A stretch of 64,000 nucleotides of DNA from an uncultured Prevotellaceae bacterium (GCA_947176535.1 CAMWQU010000004.1:52495-116494), one strand, 5' to 3'; shown: positions 9,494 to 19,915, numbered from the stretch's first letter. The notes: a model not told the origin generated them from the sequence alone. Made by a program: numbers and translations.

Positions 9494-11452
9494 ATGAGAC
9501 GAACGGCCATATTTAACTACCTCGTTTTAGCTTTCAATATACTTCTGGTCGCCTGTGCCAGTATCGGCAGCCCCGACGGCGGGCCTTACGACGAGACACC
9601 GCCAAAGGTCGTACAATGTACTCCCGATAATAAATCTACGGGCAATACGAAGAAGAAAGTCAGCATCCTCTTCGACGAATACATCAAGATGGAGAATGCC
9701 AGCGAGAAGGTCGTTATCTCTCCGCCACAGATAGAGATGCCGAACATCCGCACGGCGGGTAAGCGTGTGAAGATAGACCTCTTCGATTCCCTGCGTGCCA
9801 ACACGACCTACACCATTGACTTTAGTGATGCCATTGTGGACAGCAACGAGGGTAATCCGTTGGGCAAGTACACCTATTCGTTCAGCACGGGTGAGACCAT
9901 CGACACGATGGAAGTGTCCGGCACGGTGCTCAATGCCGAAGACTTGGAACCCGTCAAGGGAATATTGGTGGGGCTGTATGCTGCCGATTCCACCTACAGT
10001 GATACCCTCTTCACGAGTTCGCCGCTCATCCGTGTTGCGCGGACAAACGGCAGCGGACAGTTCACCATCAAGGGAGTGAAAAACGGGGCCTATCATGCCT
10101 TTGCCCTTCAGGATATGGACGGCAACTATTATTTCAGTCAGAAGAGCGAGGTGCTGGCTTTCGATACGGCTTCGTATTCCACCAGTCATCGCCCCGACCT
10201 GAGGCCCGATACCGTGTGGTCGGCCGACAGCGTCATACAGAAAATACGCATGGTGCCTTATTACCACTATTATCCCGACAATGTGGTGTTGCGTGCTTTC
10301 CTTGAGGCCGGTCAGGACAAACATCTGCTGAAGACGGAGCGCAAGAATCCCGACAGTTTCACCTTATACTTCACGGCACCGCAGGACACGCTGCCGCAGA
10401 TTACGGGCATAGGATTCGACGCGGAGCGGACGCTGTTGGCCGACCCCTCGCTTCACAACGACACGATAACGTACTGGATTACAGATACGCTCGTCTCTTA
10501 TCCCGACACTATTGCTTTTGCTCTGACTTACCCCGACACGGACACGCTGGGTATCGACCGGCTGCGGACGGACACGCTGGAACTGGTGGCGAGGAACACA
10601 CATGCCAAGCTGGAGAAAGAGCGGCAAAAGAACTCCGAGGAGTGGCAGAAACAGCGTGAAAAGCGGATAAAGAAGAGCAAGGGCGAGGTGAAACCCGAGG
10701 AAAACCCCTACGAAACTGTTTATATGACCACGCAACTGAATCCTTCGGGCACGCTCGATCCCAATCAGAATATCACGTTCACGTTTGGCGAACCCATTGC
10801 AGAGGTCGATATGGAGCACGTGCACTTTACGCTGAAGGTGGACTCCGAATACGTGGCCGCTCCCTTCCTGTTGCAGCCCGTACCCGGGAAAATCTGTCAG
10901 TATCGCCTTTACGCCGAATGGGAGCCGCAGGAGAGATACCGCTTTGAGGCCGACAGCCTGGCTTTCAAGAGCGTGCTTGGCCACTATGCGAAGTCCATGA
11001 AGAACGAGTTTCGTGTCCGCTCTCTCGACGAGTACGGGGCCATCTTCATCCGCCTCGTCGGTGTGGAGAAAGGCGACACGGCAGACTACATCGTGCAGTT
11101 GCTGAACAAGAGCGACAAACCCGTGGTCTCGCAGAAAGCCGTGGACGGGCGCGCCGACTTCTTCTACCTGAAGCCCACCGAGTATTACATGCGCCTCATC
11201 ATCGACCGCAACCGGAACGGGCGGTGGGACACGGGAGACTACCGGAGTCAGACGCCGCCGGAGGAAGTGTTCTACTTCCCCCGTCCCATCCCTCTGCGGG
11301 CAAAGTTCGAGATGGAGCAGGACTGGAATTTCCGTTCCATAGAAGCCACCCGCCAGAAACCCCAGGCCATCACCAAGCAGAAACCGGATAAGGAGAAAAC
11401 CGTGAAGAACAAAAACCGGCAGCGCGAGCTGGACAAGCAGCAGAAACGCTAA
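9494..11452 (+). CDS. Ig-like (Big_5-type) domain lipoprotein
   Basis: Lipobox LLVACASIGSPDGGPYDETPPKV; bacterial Ig-like 'ISPPQIEMPNIRTAGKRVKIDLFDSLRANTTYTIDFSDAIVDSNEGN'. Confidence 0.85.
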   Translation: MRRTAIFNYLVLAFNILLVACASIGSPDGGPYDETPPKVVQCTPDNKSTGNTKKKVSILFDEYIKMENASEKVVISPPQIEMPNIRTAGKRVKIDLFDSLRANTTYTIDFSDAIVDSNEGNPLGKYTYSFSTGETIDTMEVSGTVLNAEDLEPVKGILVGLYAADSTYSDTLFTSSPLIRVARTNGSGQFTIKGVKNGAYHAFALQDMDGNYYFSQKSEVLAFDTASYSTSHRPDLRPDTVWSADSVIQKIRMVPYYHYYPDNVVLRAFLEAGQDKHLLKTERKNPDSFTLYFTAPQDTLPQITGIGFDAERTLLADPSLHNDTITYWITDTLVSYPDTIAFALTYPDTDTLGIDRLRTDTLELVARNTHAKLEKERQKNSEEWQKQREKRIKKSKGEVKPEENPYETVYMTTQLNPSGTLDPNQNITFTFGEPIAEVDMEHVHFTLKVDSEYVAAPFLLQPVPGKICQYRLYAEWEPQERYRFEADSLAFKSVLGHYAKSMKNEFRVRSLDEYGAIFIRLVGVEKGDTADYIVQLLNKSDKPVVSQKAVDGRADFFYLKPTEYYMRLIIDRNRNGRWDTGDYRSQTPPEEVFYFPRPIPLRAKFEMEQDWNFRSIEATRQKPQAITKQKPDKEKTVKNKNRQRELDKQQKR

Positions 11453-11497
11453 GTCGCGGTTAAACGGTGGCTCCGGAAGACGGTCTAACCGAACAGT

Positions 11498-12343
11498 ATG
11501 ATTATGAACAAACGAATTATTGCCCTATTGCTCCTCATCGCAGGATGCTCTCCGCTCCTCACCAGCCGCAGCGTTCTGCTCCGTGCCCAGTGCCCCGTGA
11601 CGAACACGGCCATACAGGGAGGTGAGCGGCTGGAGTATAAACTCTACTTCAACTGGAAATTCATTTGGAAGACGGCGGGTTCGGCCACCATGACGACCCG
11701 CAACGTCACCTATCGCGGCGAGGCGGCCTATCAGACTGACCTCATCACCCGCACGGCCAATCTCGTAGACCGGTGGTTCTGCATGCGCGACACGCTCCGG
11801 GCCGTCTATTCGGAGAACATCGTTCCTTACTACTACCGTAAAGGTGCCCAAGAGGGGGATAAGTATCGCCTGAACGAAATACGCTACTCCTACGCCGGCG
11901 GGCAGACGCGGCTGCATCAGTATTACCGCCACGGCGACGGGCGTGTCTCCGTAGCCGACAATTCGTCCTCGTCCTGCGTCTATGACATGGTGTCGATGGT
12001 CATGCGCGCCCGTTCCTACAAGTCGAGCGACTTCGTTGTGGGACAGCGCATTCCGTTTCAGTTTGCCGACGGCAACCGCATAAAGGAAGAAACCCTCATT
12101 TATCGGGGTGTGAAGAAGTTCACGACGGAGGGTGAAAACAGAAAGACCTATCGCTGTCTGGTATTTTCCTACATGGAGAAAACGAAGAAAAAGGAGAAGG
12201 AAATCGTAACCTTCTACGTCACGGACGATGACAACCACACTCCCGTCCGCCTCGACCTCAATCTGCGCTTCGGCACCGCCAAGGCTTACCTCACGCGGGC
12301 CACGGGCTTGCGCAATCCGGAAACCAGCATCGTAAAGAAATAA
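11498..12343 (+). CDS. DUF3108 domain-containing protein
   Basis: GGERLEYKLYFNWKFIWKTAGSATMTT … FYVTDDDNHTPVRLDLNLRFGTAKAYLT. Confidence 0.82.
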   Translation: MIMNKRIIALLLLIAGCSPLLTSRSVLLRAQCPVTNTAIQGGERLEYKLYFNWKFIWKTAGSATMTTRNVTYRGEAAYQTDLITRTANLVDRWFCMRDTLRAVYSENIVPYYYRKGAQEGDKYRLNEIRYSYAGGQTRLHQYYRHGDGRVSVADNSSSSCVYDMVSMVMRARSYKSSDFVVGQRIPFQFADGNRIKEETLIYRGVKKFTTEGENRKTYRCLVFSYMEKTKKKEKEIVTFYVTDDDNHTPVRLDLNLRFGTAKAYLTRATGLRNPETSIVKK

Positions 12344-12380
12344 TCTGCGGACGTGTTCTTAGGGAAGCGTTTGGCCGGTC

Positions 12381-12470
12381 GCTGTCAATAGCGTGACAGC
12401 AGTGCTGCCAAGCGTGATGATACTGCCGGTGTCATCGGCGTGACAGCGGTAGTGTCATTATGGTGAAACT
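12381..12470. repeat. Degenerate tandem palindromic repeat, about 23-24-bp period (family B)
   Basis: GCTGTCA-ATAGCG-TGACAGC (12381-12400), degenerate copy at about 12404, GGTGTCA-TCGGCG-TGACAGC (12428-12447), AGTGTCA-TTATGG-TGAAACT (12451-12470). Confidence 0.7.
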
Positions 12471-12526
12471 TGAGTGAAACCGATATGGGGTTGAAAGAAA
12501 GTGTATTGTGTCTTTCGGTGCTCGGC

Positions 12527-13546
12527 CTATAACCATCCCTCCTGCTTATACCACGCCACGGAACGGCGAACGCCCTCCGCCAGTCCGACCTGCGGTTCGT
12601 AGCCGAGGTCGCGTCGGGCCGGTTCGATGTCGCATTGCCAGTTGCGCTGGCTGAGAATGTAGTATTTGTCGAGGTTCAGGGTCGAGAGTTTGCCGAACCA
12701 TCGGCTTACCGTCCCGCTGACGGCGCAGACGCAACGGAGAAACCACAGCGGAGCCTTGATATGCAGCACAAATGAAGTTCCCATTTCCTTCTGCAGCAAG
12801 TCGCTGAACGCACGACTGTTGTACACCCGGCCGTCGGAGAGGAAGTAACTTTTGCCCACAGCGTGCGGGGCGTCCATCGACTTGAATACCGCCTGCACGA
12901 CATCGTCCACGTAGACGAACGTCAGGTCTTGCGGCCGGTAGCCTACGGCGAAGTCGATGTGCTGTTTGATGCTCTTGCCCATGATGTAATAGTCGCGTTC
13001 GCGCGGCCCGTAGATGCCGGTGGGGCGCAGAATTACGAAGGGGAAATTGTCGAGCCCCTGCAGAAACTGTTCGGCCTTCCACTTGCTCTCGCCGTAGGCC
13101 GTGTTGGGGACGGGCGTGTCCTCGTCACGAATCGGCAGATAGGGATAGGGCGTTTCGCGGATGGCACCGAAAATGCTGAGCGAGGAGACGAAGACGAAAC
13201 GCCGGGGAATCATGTCCTCGGCCATCAGGGCACGCACCAGATTCTTTGTTCCCTCCGTGTTCGTGCGGAAAAATCCGGCTCTGTCCGGGCTTTTTGTAGC
13301 TCCCGCGGCATGCACGATGTAGTCCCAGCCTTTTCCCTCCATGTGCTGCTTGTAGCGGCGCAGTTGTCCACGCAGTTTCTCATAGTCGCCCAAATCCAAT
13401 TCGGCAAACTTCAGACGTTTGTCCTTCAGATACTTGCAGCTACTCGTGCTGCGCATGCCTGCCCACGTGTCGAATCCCTTTTCGAGGGCTTTCTCACACA
13501 CGAAACTTCCCACGAAGCCGCTGGCTCCTGTCACAAGTATGGTCAT
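12527..13546 (-). CDS. NAD-dependent epimerase/dehydratase family protein
   Basis: MTILVTGASGFVGSFVCEKAL; Rossmann GxxGxxG; YGESKWKAE; RPTGIYGPRE. Confidence 0.93.
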   Translation of the reverse strand: MTILVTGASGFVGSFVCEKALEKGFDTWAGMRSTSSCKYLKDKRLKFAELDLGDYEKLRGQLRRYKQHMEGKGWDYIVHAAGATKSPDRAGFFRTNTEGTKNLVRALMAEDMIPRRFVFVSSLSIFGAIRETPYPYLPIRDEDTPVPNTAYGESKWKAEQFLQGLDNFPFVILRPTGIYGPRERDYYIMGKSIKQHIDFAVGYRPQDLTFVYVDDVVQAVFKSMDAPHAVGKSYFLSDGRVYNSRAFSDLLQKEMGTSFVLHIKAPLWFLRCVCAVSGTVSRWFGKLSTLNLDKYYILSQRNWQCDIEPARRDLGYEPQVGLAEGVRRSVAWYKQEGWL

Positions 13547-13630
13547 CTTGTCTTCTTTTTTTGTTCAGCGTGACAAAGTTACAATAAAATTCCTTATATT
13601 TGTCATAAAATTATAGATAAACTTACGACT

Positions 13631-15838
13631 ATGGCAAAGAGCAAAGGCAGCAAGCGCATCACCCGCAAACAGATGGTGGCTTATCTGGAGCGCACTTTCG
13701 AGGCGCATCCCGACGAACGGATGGAGTTGAAGGAGATATTCCGCACGCTTAATCTGACCACTCACCCCTCTAAGATGCTCTGCATGGACGTGCTGGAGGA
13801 TATGATAGAGGATGATTACCTCGTGGAGAAGCCCCGTTACACGTATGGGCTGAAGACTCAGGGGCAGGTGATGGAGGGCGTCTTTGCGCGGAAAGCCAAC
13901 GGGAAGAACACGTTCCTGCCCGACGGCGGCGGACATCCCATTTTGGTGGCCGAGCGCAATTCGCTGCATGCCATGGACGGAGACCGCGTGAGGGCTACGA
14001 TGATGGCTCGCCGGCGCAATCACGTTCGCGAAGCGCAGGTGACGGAGATTCTGAAGCGGGCCGACAAGAGTTTCGTGGGCAGGCTCCGTTGTCAGCGCGA
14101 TATTGCTTATCTGCTTACCGAAGACCGTACATTGGCGAACGATATTTTCATTCCTCGTCGGAACCTGAAAGGAGCCAAGGACGGCGACAAGGTGGTGGTG
14201 AAGATTATCGAATGGCCGGCCGAGGCCAAGAATCCTGTCGGAAAGGTGGTGGACGTGCTGGGGCAGTCGGGCGAGAACGATGCCGAGATGCACGCCATAC
14301 TGGCGGAGTTCGGACTCCCTTACCGCTATCCACAGCAGGTGGAGGATGCCGCCAATCTCATACCCGACCGGATTCCCGAGGAGGAAATCCGGAAGCGCGA
14401 GGATATGCGTGAAGTCATGACTTTCACCATCGACCCGCGCGATGCCAAGGACTTTGACGACGCTATCTCCATCCGCAAGGTCAGCACACGGATGTGGGAG
14501 GTTGGGGTGCATATTGCCGACGTGTCGCACTACGTGCAGGAGGGCAGCATCATCGACAAGGAGGCGCAGAAGCGCGGCACCAGTGTCTATCTCGTAGACC
14601 GCACCGTGCCCATGCTTCCGGAGCGTCTGTGCAACAACATCTGTTCTCTGCGCCCCGACGAGGATAAACTCGCGTATAGTGTCATCTTCCTTTTGGATGA
14701 GGAAGCGGAAGTGAAAGACTGGCATTTGGCAAAGACCGTCATCCGCAGCAACCGGCGCTTCATCTACGAGGAGGTGCAGCAGGTGCTGGAGGCCCACGGG
14801 GAGGCCAGTCCCGAAGATTATCAGAATCCGGGAGACCGTGTGGAGCCTGAGCGTCCCGACTATGAACCGGCCGAGCACTTTGCCGAGGAACTTATCATGC
14901 TGAACCGCATGGCAAAGGCTCTCCGGGCACGGCGTTTCCGGCAGGGAGCCGTGGATTTCGACCGTCAGGAGACGCGCTTCGAGATTGACGAAAAGGGTAA
15001 ACCGCTGAGCGTTTATTTCAAAGTGGCGAAGGATGCCAATAAGCTGGTTGAGGAGTTTATGTTGCTGGCCAACCGTACTGTGGCGGAGGGCATCGGAAAG
15101 GTGGGTAAGAACAAGACATCTAAGGTCTTTGTCTACCGTGTACATGACCAACCCGACCAAAACAAACTCATCAATCTTTCCGAGTTTGTCGTTAAGTTCG
15201 GTTTACGCCTGAAACCTACGGGCTCGAATAACGCTGTCAGTCAGAGCCTGAATAAGATGTTGCATGAGGCGAAGAGCACGAAGGCAAGCAATCTGATAGA
15301 AATGGTGACTCTGCGGGCCATGATGAAGGCTAAGTACAGCACGGATAATATCGGACACTACGGACTGGCCTTTGACTACTATACCCACTTCACAAGCCCC
15401 ATACGCCGCTATCCGGACTTGATGGTTCACCGTCTGCTGGCTCGTTATGCCGATGGCGGACGCAATGTTCAGCGGAGCCGTTTTGAGGAAGAGTGCGAGC
15501 ACGCCAGCCGGATGGAGCAGACGGCGGCACTGGCCGAACGTGCGAGCATCAAGTATAAGGAGGTGGAATTCATGCAGGAACACGTCGGGCAGGAGTATGA
15601 CGGTATCATTTCGGGTATCACCGAATACGGCCTGTATGTGGAAATCAAAGAAAACAAATGCGAAGGAATGGTGCCCTTGCGTGACCTTGACGACGACCTG
15701 TACGAGTTTGACGAGAAAAACTATTGCCTGTGGGGCCGCCGCCATCATCATCGCTATTCGTTGGGCGATGAGGTGCGCATCCGTATCGTTTCCGCCAACC
15801 TTGAGCGCAAGCAACTCAATTTCTCCCTCGTCAAATAA
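13631..15838 (+). CDS. rnr: Ribonuclease R
   Basis: TIDPRDAKDFDDAISI, HIADVSHYV, GTSVYLVDRTVPMLPE, C-terminal S1 domain; TATATTTG motif at 13595-13602. Confidence 0.96.
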   Translation: MAKSKGSKRITRKQMVAYLERTFEAHPDERMELKEIFRTLNLTTHPSKMLCMDVLEDMIEDDYLVEKPRYTYGLKTQGQVMEGVFARKANGKNTFLPDGGGHPILVAERNSLHAMDGDRVRATMMARRRNHVREAQVTEILKRADKSFVGRLRCQRDIAYLLTEDRTLANDIFIPRRNLKGAKDGDKVVVKIIEWPAEAKNPVGKVVDVLGQSGENDAEMHAILAEFGLPYRYPQQVEDAANLIPDRIPEEEIRKREDMREVMTFTIDPRDAKDFDDAISIRKVSTRMWEVGVHIADVSHYVQEGSIIDKEAQKRGTSVYLVDRTVPMLPERLCNNICSLRPDEDKLAYSVIFLLDEEAEVKDWHLAKTVIRSNRRFIYEEVQQVLEAHGEASPEDYQNPGDRVEPERPDYEPAEHFAEELIMLNRMAKALRARRFRQGAVDFDRQETRFEIDEKGKPLSVYFKVAKDANKLVEEFMLLANRTVAEGIGKVGKNKTSKVFVYRVHDQPDQNKLINLSEFVVKFGLRLKPTGSNNAVSQSLNKMLHEAKSTKASNLIEMVTLRAMMKAKYSTDNIGHYGLAFDYYTHFTSPIRRYPDLMVHRLLARYADGGRNVQRSRFEEECEHASRMEQTAALAERASIKYKEVEFMQEHVGQEYDGIISGITEYGLYVEIKENKCEGMVPLRDLDDDLYEFDEKNYCLWGRRHHHRYSLGDEVRIRIVSANLERKQLNFSLVK

Positions 15839-15869
15839 GGGGATGCGAGAGCACGGTTAGACTACCTAT

Positions 15870-16730
15870 TTACCATTCGAATTGCAGGACGCCCACGAAA
15901 CGGGCGTTCTTGCCTTGGTGGTCGAGCGGAATTTCGCGACCGTCGGCGTTGGGCAGGTAACGGGTATATTCAAAGTAGGAATGCGAGTGGCCGCCCAGAA
16001 CGACGTCTATGCCGCGGGTGGCACGGATGACGGCGGGGTCTTGGTCGTCGTCATCGCCATAACCTAGATGAGAAAGGCAGATGACAAAGTCGCAACGCTC
16101 CTCGTTGCGCAGCCGGTCTACTATCTGTTGGGTCGCTTGGATGGGGTGGGTGTATTTCACGCCCTGACAGTTGGCGGCGGAGACGAGGCCCTCCAGTTTG
16201 GGACATAGGCCGAAAATGCCGATGCGCATGCCTGCACGTTCCTTGACGATGTAGGGCTTTACCAGTCCCTCGCATACGGTACCCGTGAAGTCGTAGTTGG
16301 CGCAGACGATGGGGAAACGGGCCATGCGGAACAGGCGGGCCATGTTGTCCAGACCGCTGTCGAACTCGTGGTTGCCGATGGTGCAGGCGTCGTAGCCCAT
16401 AAGGTTCATCAACTGCACCTCCACTTCTCCCTTGAAGAGACTGTAATACACGCTTCCTTGCGAGAAGTCGCCGCAGTCGAGCAATAGCAGGTCGGGATGT
16501 TCTTGGCGCAGCTCCTTGATGAGGCTTACGCGGCGCACATATCCTCCCTTGTCGGCCTGATTAGGGTCTACGTCGTGTGGTGAGATGGGTTCGACGCACG
16601 AATGCGTGTCGCTGGTGTGGACAAGCGTCAGAGTTTGTTTCTCCGGCGCAGTTTGTGCGGCGGCGTTTTGCAGGGAACAAAGGCCGAATAAGAGACTGAA
16701 AGCTATAAATGCAAATGTGGTACGTTTCAT
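15870..16730 (-). CDS. Metallophosphatase (5'-nucleotidase N-terminal-like), exported
   Basis: LTLVHTSDTHSCVEP, LDCGDFSQGS, TIGNHEFDSG, GHSHSYFE; signal peptide. Confidence 0.92.
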   Translation of the reverse strand: MKRTTFAFIAFSLLFGLCSLQNAAAQTAPEKQTLTLVHTSDTHSCVEPISPHDVDPNQADKGGYVRRVSLIKELRQEHPDLLLLDCGDFSQGSVYYSLFKGEVEVQLMNLMGYDACTIGNHEFDSGLDNMARLFRMARFPIVCANYDFTGTVCEGLVKPYIVKERAGMRIGIFGLCPKLEGLVSAANCQGVKYTHPIQATQQIVDRLRNEERCDFVICLSHLGYGDDDDQDPAVIRATRGIDVVLGGHSHSYFEYTRYLPNADGREIPLDHQGKNARFVGVLQFEW

Positions 16731-16771
16731 AAACTAATAGGGTATAATAGGGGTAATGGTGGAAAATAGCC

Positions 16772-17512
16772 TTATGGCTGAATAGTTATTCGGCCCTCTA
16801 TCTGCGAGGTTATCGTTCCGGCCCGCTCGATGCTCCGCATCATGCAATCGCGGGTGAAGAGGTTGCTGACGGCCGGTTTCGGGTCTTTCTTCAGGGAGTA
16901 CAAGCGGTCGTTACCTTCGGCCAGATAGTCGAGCGTGGCAATGCGGTAGATGCGTTCGGGGTCTACGGGCTGCCCGCAAACCTTGGCATCCGCCAACTTC
17001 CCGTCCGCAGTAATGACCAACTTTACCTCGTGACTCACCCCCTCACCGTGTACCGCAGCAATTTCCTGAAACAGGCAGAGTAGATCGCTTCCCGGCAGGT
17101 GCACGATGGTTAAGCGGTTGTCGAAAGGGGAGATGAGTAGGATGTTGCCCCGGCGCACGGTGCCTTCAGGCATATTGTTGCGTAGTCCGCCCATGTTCAC
17201 CAGTCCGAAGTCGGCTTTCTGCCCGTCTATAACGTCGGAAAACTCCATCATGACATCGGCCGCCCAGTTGGAGAGCAAACTTTCCGGTCTTCCGGCCGAC
17301 ATGGGCACGAGGCTGCGTCCCAAAACGGGAGCCATTACGCTGTCCACCGCCGGCTTATATTTTTCCATGATGCTCAGGGCCGCAGCGTCCGGATTTATGT
17401 CCAGTCGGTTAGTCACTTCCACCCGCTCCGTTATGATTTGCCGCTGGGCAAAAGAACGAAGCACGAAGAGGGAAGAATGGAGAATAAAGAGGAGTAATGC
17501 TATTCGTTTCAT
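16772..17512 (-). CDS. 5'-nucleotidase C-terminal domain protein, exported
   Basis: SLLSNWAADVMMEFSD, NMGGLRNNMPEG, ISPFDNRLTIVHLPG; signal peptide. Confidence 0.9.
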   Translation of the reverse strand: MKRIALLLFILHSSLFVLRSFAQRQIITERVEVTNRLDINPDAAALSIMEKYKPAVDSVMAPVLGRSLVPMSAGRPESLLSNWAADVMMEFSDVIDGQKADFGLVNMGGLRNNMPEGTVRRGNILLISPFDNRLTIVHLPGSDLLCLFQEIAAVHGEGVSHEVKLVITADGKLADAKVCGQPVDPERIYRIATLDYLAEGNDRLYSLKKDPKPAVSNLFTRDCMMRSIERAGTITSQIEGRITIQP

Positions 17513-17585
17513 GTCTTTTCCGTGTAATTTATAGGTACAAAGGTACGAAAAAAGGCGTAGAGCACTTAATTTTGAATTAAATAAT

Positions 17586-17616
17586 TTTGAAAATTGGATT
17601 AAATGCCGTACTTTTG
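17586..17616 (+). promoter_or_regulatory. Predicted Bacteroidetes-type promoter of rplS
   Basis: TTTG (17586-17589)-N19-TACTTTTG (17609-17616). Confidence 0.65.
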
Positions 17617-17713
17617 TACCCGCTTTCCGCCCCAGGTCGCTGGCAGGATGCAGAGTTCCCTGTTATGCCTCGGGTTGAGATGTACAACAATTTAACAGAC
17701 CAAAACAAAAACA

Positions 17714-18082
17714 ATGGCAGATTTAATTAAAATTGCTGAGGAAGCATTTGCTACGGGCAAGAGCCATCCCGCCTTCAAGGCAGGTGACACCGTGACCGTG
17801 GCTTACAAAATCATCGAGGGCAACAAGGAGCGTATTCAGCTCTATCGTGGCGTGGTAATCAAAATCAGCGGTCACGGCGACAAGAAGCGTTTCACTGTCC
17901 GCAAGATGTCGGGTATTGTGGGTGTAGAGCGTATCTTCCCCATCGAAAGCCCCAACATCGACAGCATTACCGTGAACAAGATTGGTAAGGTACGTCGTGC
18001 AAAACTCTACTACCTGCGTAATTTGACCGGTAAGAAGGCTCGCATTGCTGAAAAGCGTAACGCTACGGTTGCAGAGAAATAA
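17714..18082 (+). CDS. rplS: 50S ribosomal protein L19
   Basis: [58 protein letters not shown]. Confidence 0.97.
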   Translation: MADLIKIAEEAFATGKSHPAFKAGDTVTVAYKIIEGNKERIQLYRGVVIKISGHGDKKRFTVRKMSGIVGVERIFPIESPNIDSITVNKIGKVRRAKLYYLRNLTGKKARIAEKRNATVAEK

Positions 18083-18108
18083 GCGAGCAACACTGAGTGA
18101 TGAGAGAG

Positions 18109-18148
18109 AAAGGCAACGGGAGCATATCGCTCACGGTGCCTTTTTTTG
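18109..18148 (+). terminator. rplS terminator
   Basis: aaaggcaacgggagcatatcgctcacggtgccttttttt. Confidence 0.75.
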
Positions 18149-18171
18149 TTTGAAGAGATTATACCTCGCAG

Positions 18172-19044
18172 ATGAAACATACGGAAAGGGGCGATAGCCC
18201 GGAAATACGGTTGGGGCGGATGAACCGCCTGACGGTTGTGAAGACGGTGGATTTCGGTTTGTATCTTGACGGAGGAGATGTCTACGGACGTATCCTGCTC
18301 CCGTCGCGTTATGTGCCTGAAGGTACCGGGATAGGCGACAATATCGACGTTTTTCTCTATCTCGACCAGGAAGAACGTATTGTGGCCACGACCGAACGCC
18401 CGCTGGCTCAGGTCGGTGACTTTGCCTATCTGGAGGTGGCATGGGTAAATAATTTCGGTGCATTCCTGCATTGGGGCCCGATGAAAGACCTCTTTGTGCC
18501 TTTCCGTGAGCAGAAGATGAAGATGCAGAAAGGACAGAGCTACATCGTGCATGTCCATCTGGATGACGAGAGTTACAGAATCATGGCCTCCGCCAAGGTA
18601 GAGCGTTTTCTGGACAATCGTTTCCCGCCGTATCGACAGGGGGAGGAAGTGGATGTCCTGATATGGCAGAAGACGGACTTGGGTTTCAAGGCCATTGTGG
18701 ATAACCGCTTCGGTGGTCTGCTCTACGACCGGCAGATTTATCGTGACCTGCACACCGGTGACAAACTGAAAGCCTATGTGGAGAATGTCCGCGAGGATGG
18801 CAAAATAGACCTTATCCTGCAACGTCCGGGACACGGCGCGGCTACGGATTTCTCGGCCCGGTTGCTTCAGCATTTGCAGGACTGCGGCGGCCGTGAGGCG
18901 GTGGGCGACAAGAGTCCGGCCGAGCAGATTTACAGCTTGTTCGGGGTAAGCAAAAAGGTTTTCAAGAAAGCCGTTGGCGACCTTTACAAGCGACACCTGA
19001 TAACGATTCGGGATGAGGAGATTACGTTAATTTCGGAGGACTAA
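18172..19044 (+). CDS. S1-like RNA-binding protein (CvfB family)
   Basis: NRLTVVKTVDFGLYLDGG…ILLPSRYVPEG…DVFLYLDQEERIVATTERPLAQVGDFAYLEV. Confidence 0.9.
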   Translation: MKHTERGDSPEIRLGRMNRLTVVKTVDFGLYLDGGDVYGRILLPSRYVPEGTGIGDNIDVFLYLDQEERIVATTERPLAQVGDFAYLEVAWVNNFGAFLHWGPMKDLFVPFREQKMKMQKGQSYIVHVHLDDESYRIMASAKVERFLDNRFPPYRQGEEVDVLIWQKTDLGFKAIVDNRFGGLLYDRQIYRDLHTGDKLKAYVENVREDGKIDLILQRPGHGAATDFSARLLQHLQDCGGREAVGDKSPAEQIYSLFGVSKKVFKKAVGDLYKRHLITIRDEEITLISED

Positions 19045-19056
19045 GAAAGGTAATAT

Positions 19057-19815
19057 ATGATACATTTGAGGAACATCACAAAGAGTTTTGGTGCCCTGCA
19101 AGTGCTGAAGGGTATTGACCTCGATATTGCAAAAGGCGAGGTGGTGAGCATCGTAGGCCCCAGCGGAGCCGGAAAAACCACGCTTCTGCAAATCATGGGT
19201 ACGTTGGACAGGGCCGATTCGGGCGTTGTGGAGATTGACGGTGTGGAACTTACCCGGCTTTCCCAGAGCGAGTTGAGCCGTTTTCGTAATCAGAAGATAG
19301 GTTTTGTCTTTCAGTTCCACCAGTTGCTGCCCGAATTTACGGCCTTGGAAAACATCATGATTCCTGCTTTCATCGGCGGAATGGGCCGGAAAGAGGCCAC
19401 TCGGCGTGCCGAGGAACTGTTGAAGTTCATGGGTTTGGAAGACCGTGCCGACCATAAGCCGAACGAACTTTCGGGTGGCGAAAGGCAGCGTGTGGCTGTG
19501 GCACGGGCCTTGGTGAATCGCCCCGCGGTGCTCATGGCCGATGAACCCTCCGGTAGCCTCGATTCCAAAAACAAGGAGGAACTGCATCGCCTGTTTTTCG
19601 AGCTTCGGGATAAATTGGGTCAGACGTTCGTCATTGTTACACATGACGAGGAACTGGCCCGACTGAGCGACCGAACCATCCATCTGCGCGACGGCCGCAT
19701 AGAAGATGTCGAAGCCTCGGAGACGGGAGAGCAGGGGGGTAATTATTATATTGCCTTCAAAGAAAATCCTTTGGCATTAAAAAAGACATCTCAGTCGCTG
19801 TATTTAAGCGGTTGA
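19057..19815 (+). CDS. lolD: ABC transporter ATP-binding protein (LolD/MacB-type); C-terminus possibly extended by a homopolymer indel
   Basis: Walker [25 protein letters not shown], Walker [16 protein letters not shown]; last ~21 codons lie after a G6 run and read into the terminator. Confidence 0.9.
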   Translation: MIHLRNITKSFGALQVLKGIDLDIAKGEVVSIVGPSGAGKTTLLQIMGTLDRADSGVVEIDGVELTRLSQSELSRFRNQKIGFVFQFHQLLPEFTALENIMIPAFIGGMGRKEATRRAEELLKFMGLEDRADHKPNELSGGERQRVAVARALVNRPAVLMADEPSGSLDSKNKEELHRLFFELRDKLGQTFVIVTHDEELARLSDRTIHLRDGRIEDVEASETGEQGGNYYIAFKENPLALKKTSQSLYLSG

Positions 19816-19829
19816 GATATCTTTTTGAA
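19780..19829 (+). terminator. Hairpin terminator overlapping the 3' end of the lolD ORF
   Basis: aaaaagacatctca … tgagatatcttttt. Confidence 0.7.
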
Positions 19830-19915
19830 GGTGTTAAGAGACTTTATTGAGTAGCAATAATAATATAGGCTAAATCCGATTAGTGAGGAATTAAGATGTG
19901 AAAGTCATTGGGATG

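Noticed and set aside
13565-15160. 531-aa minus-strand ORF
   Set aside because: Antisense shadow of rnr
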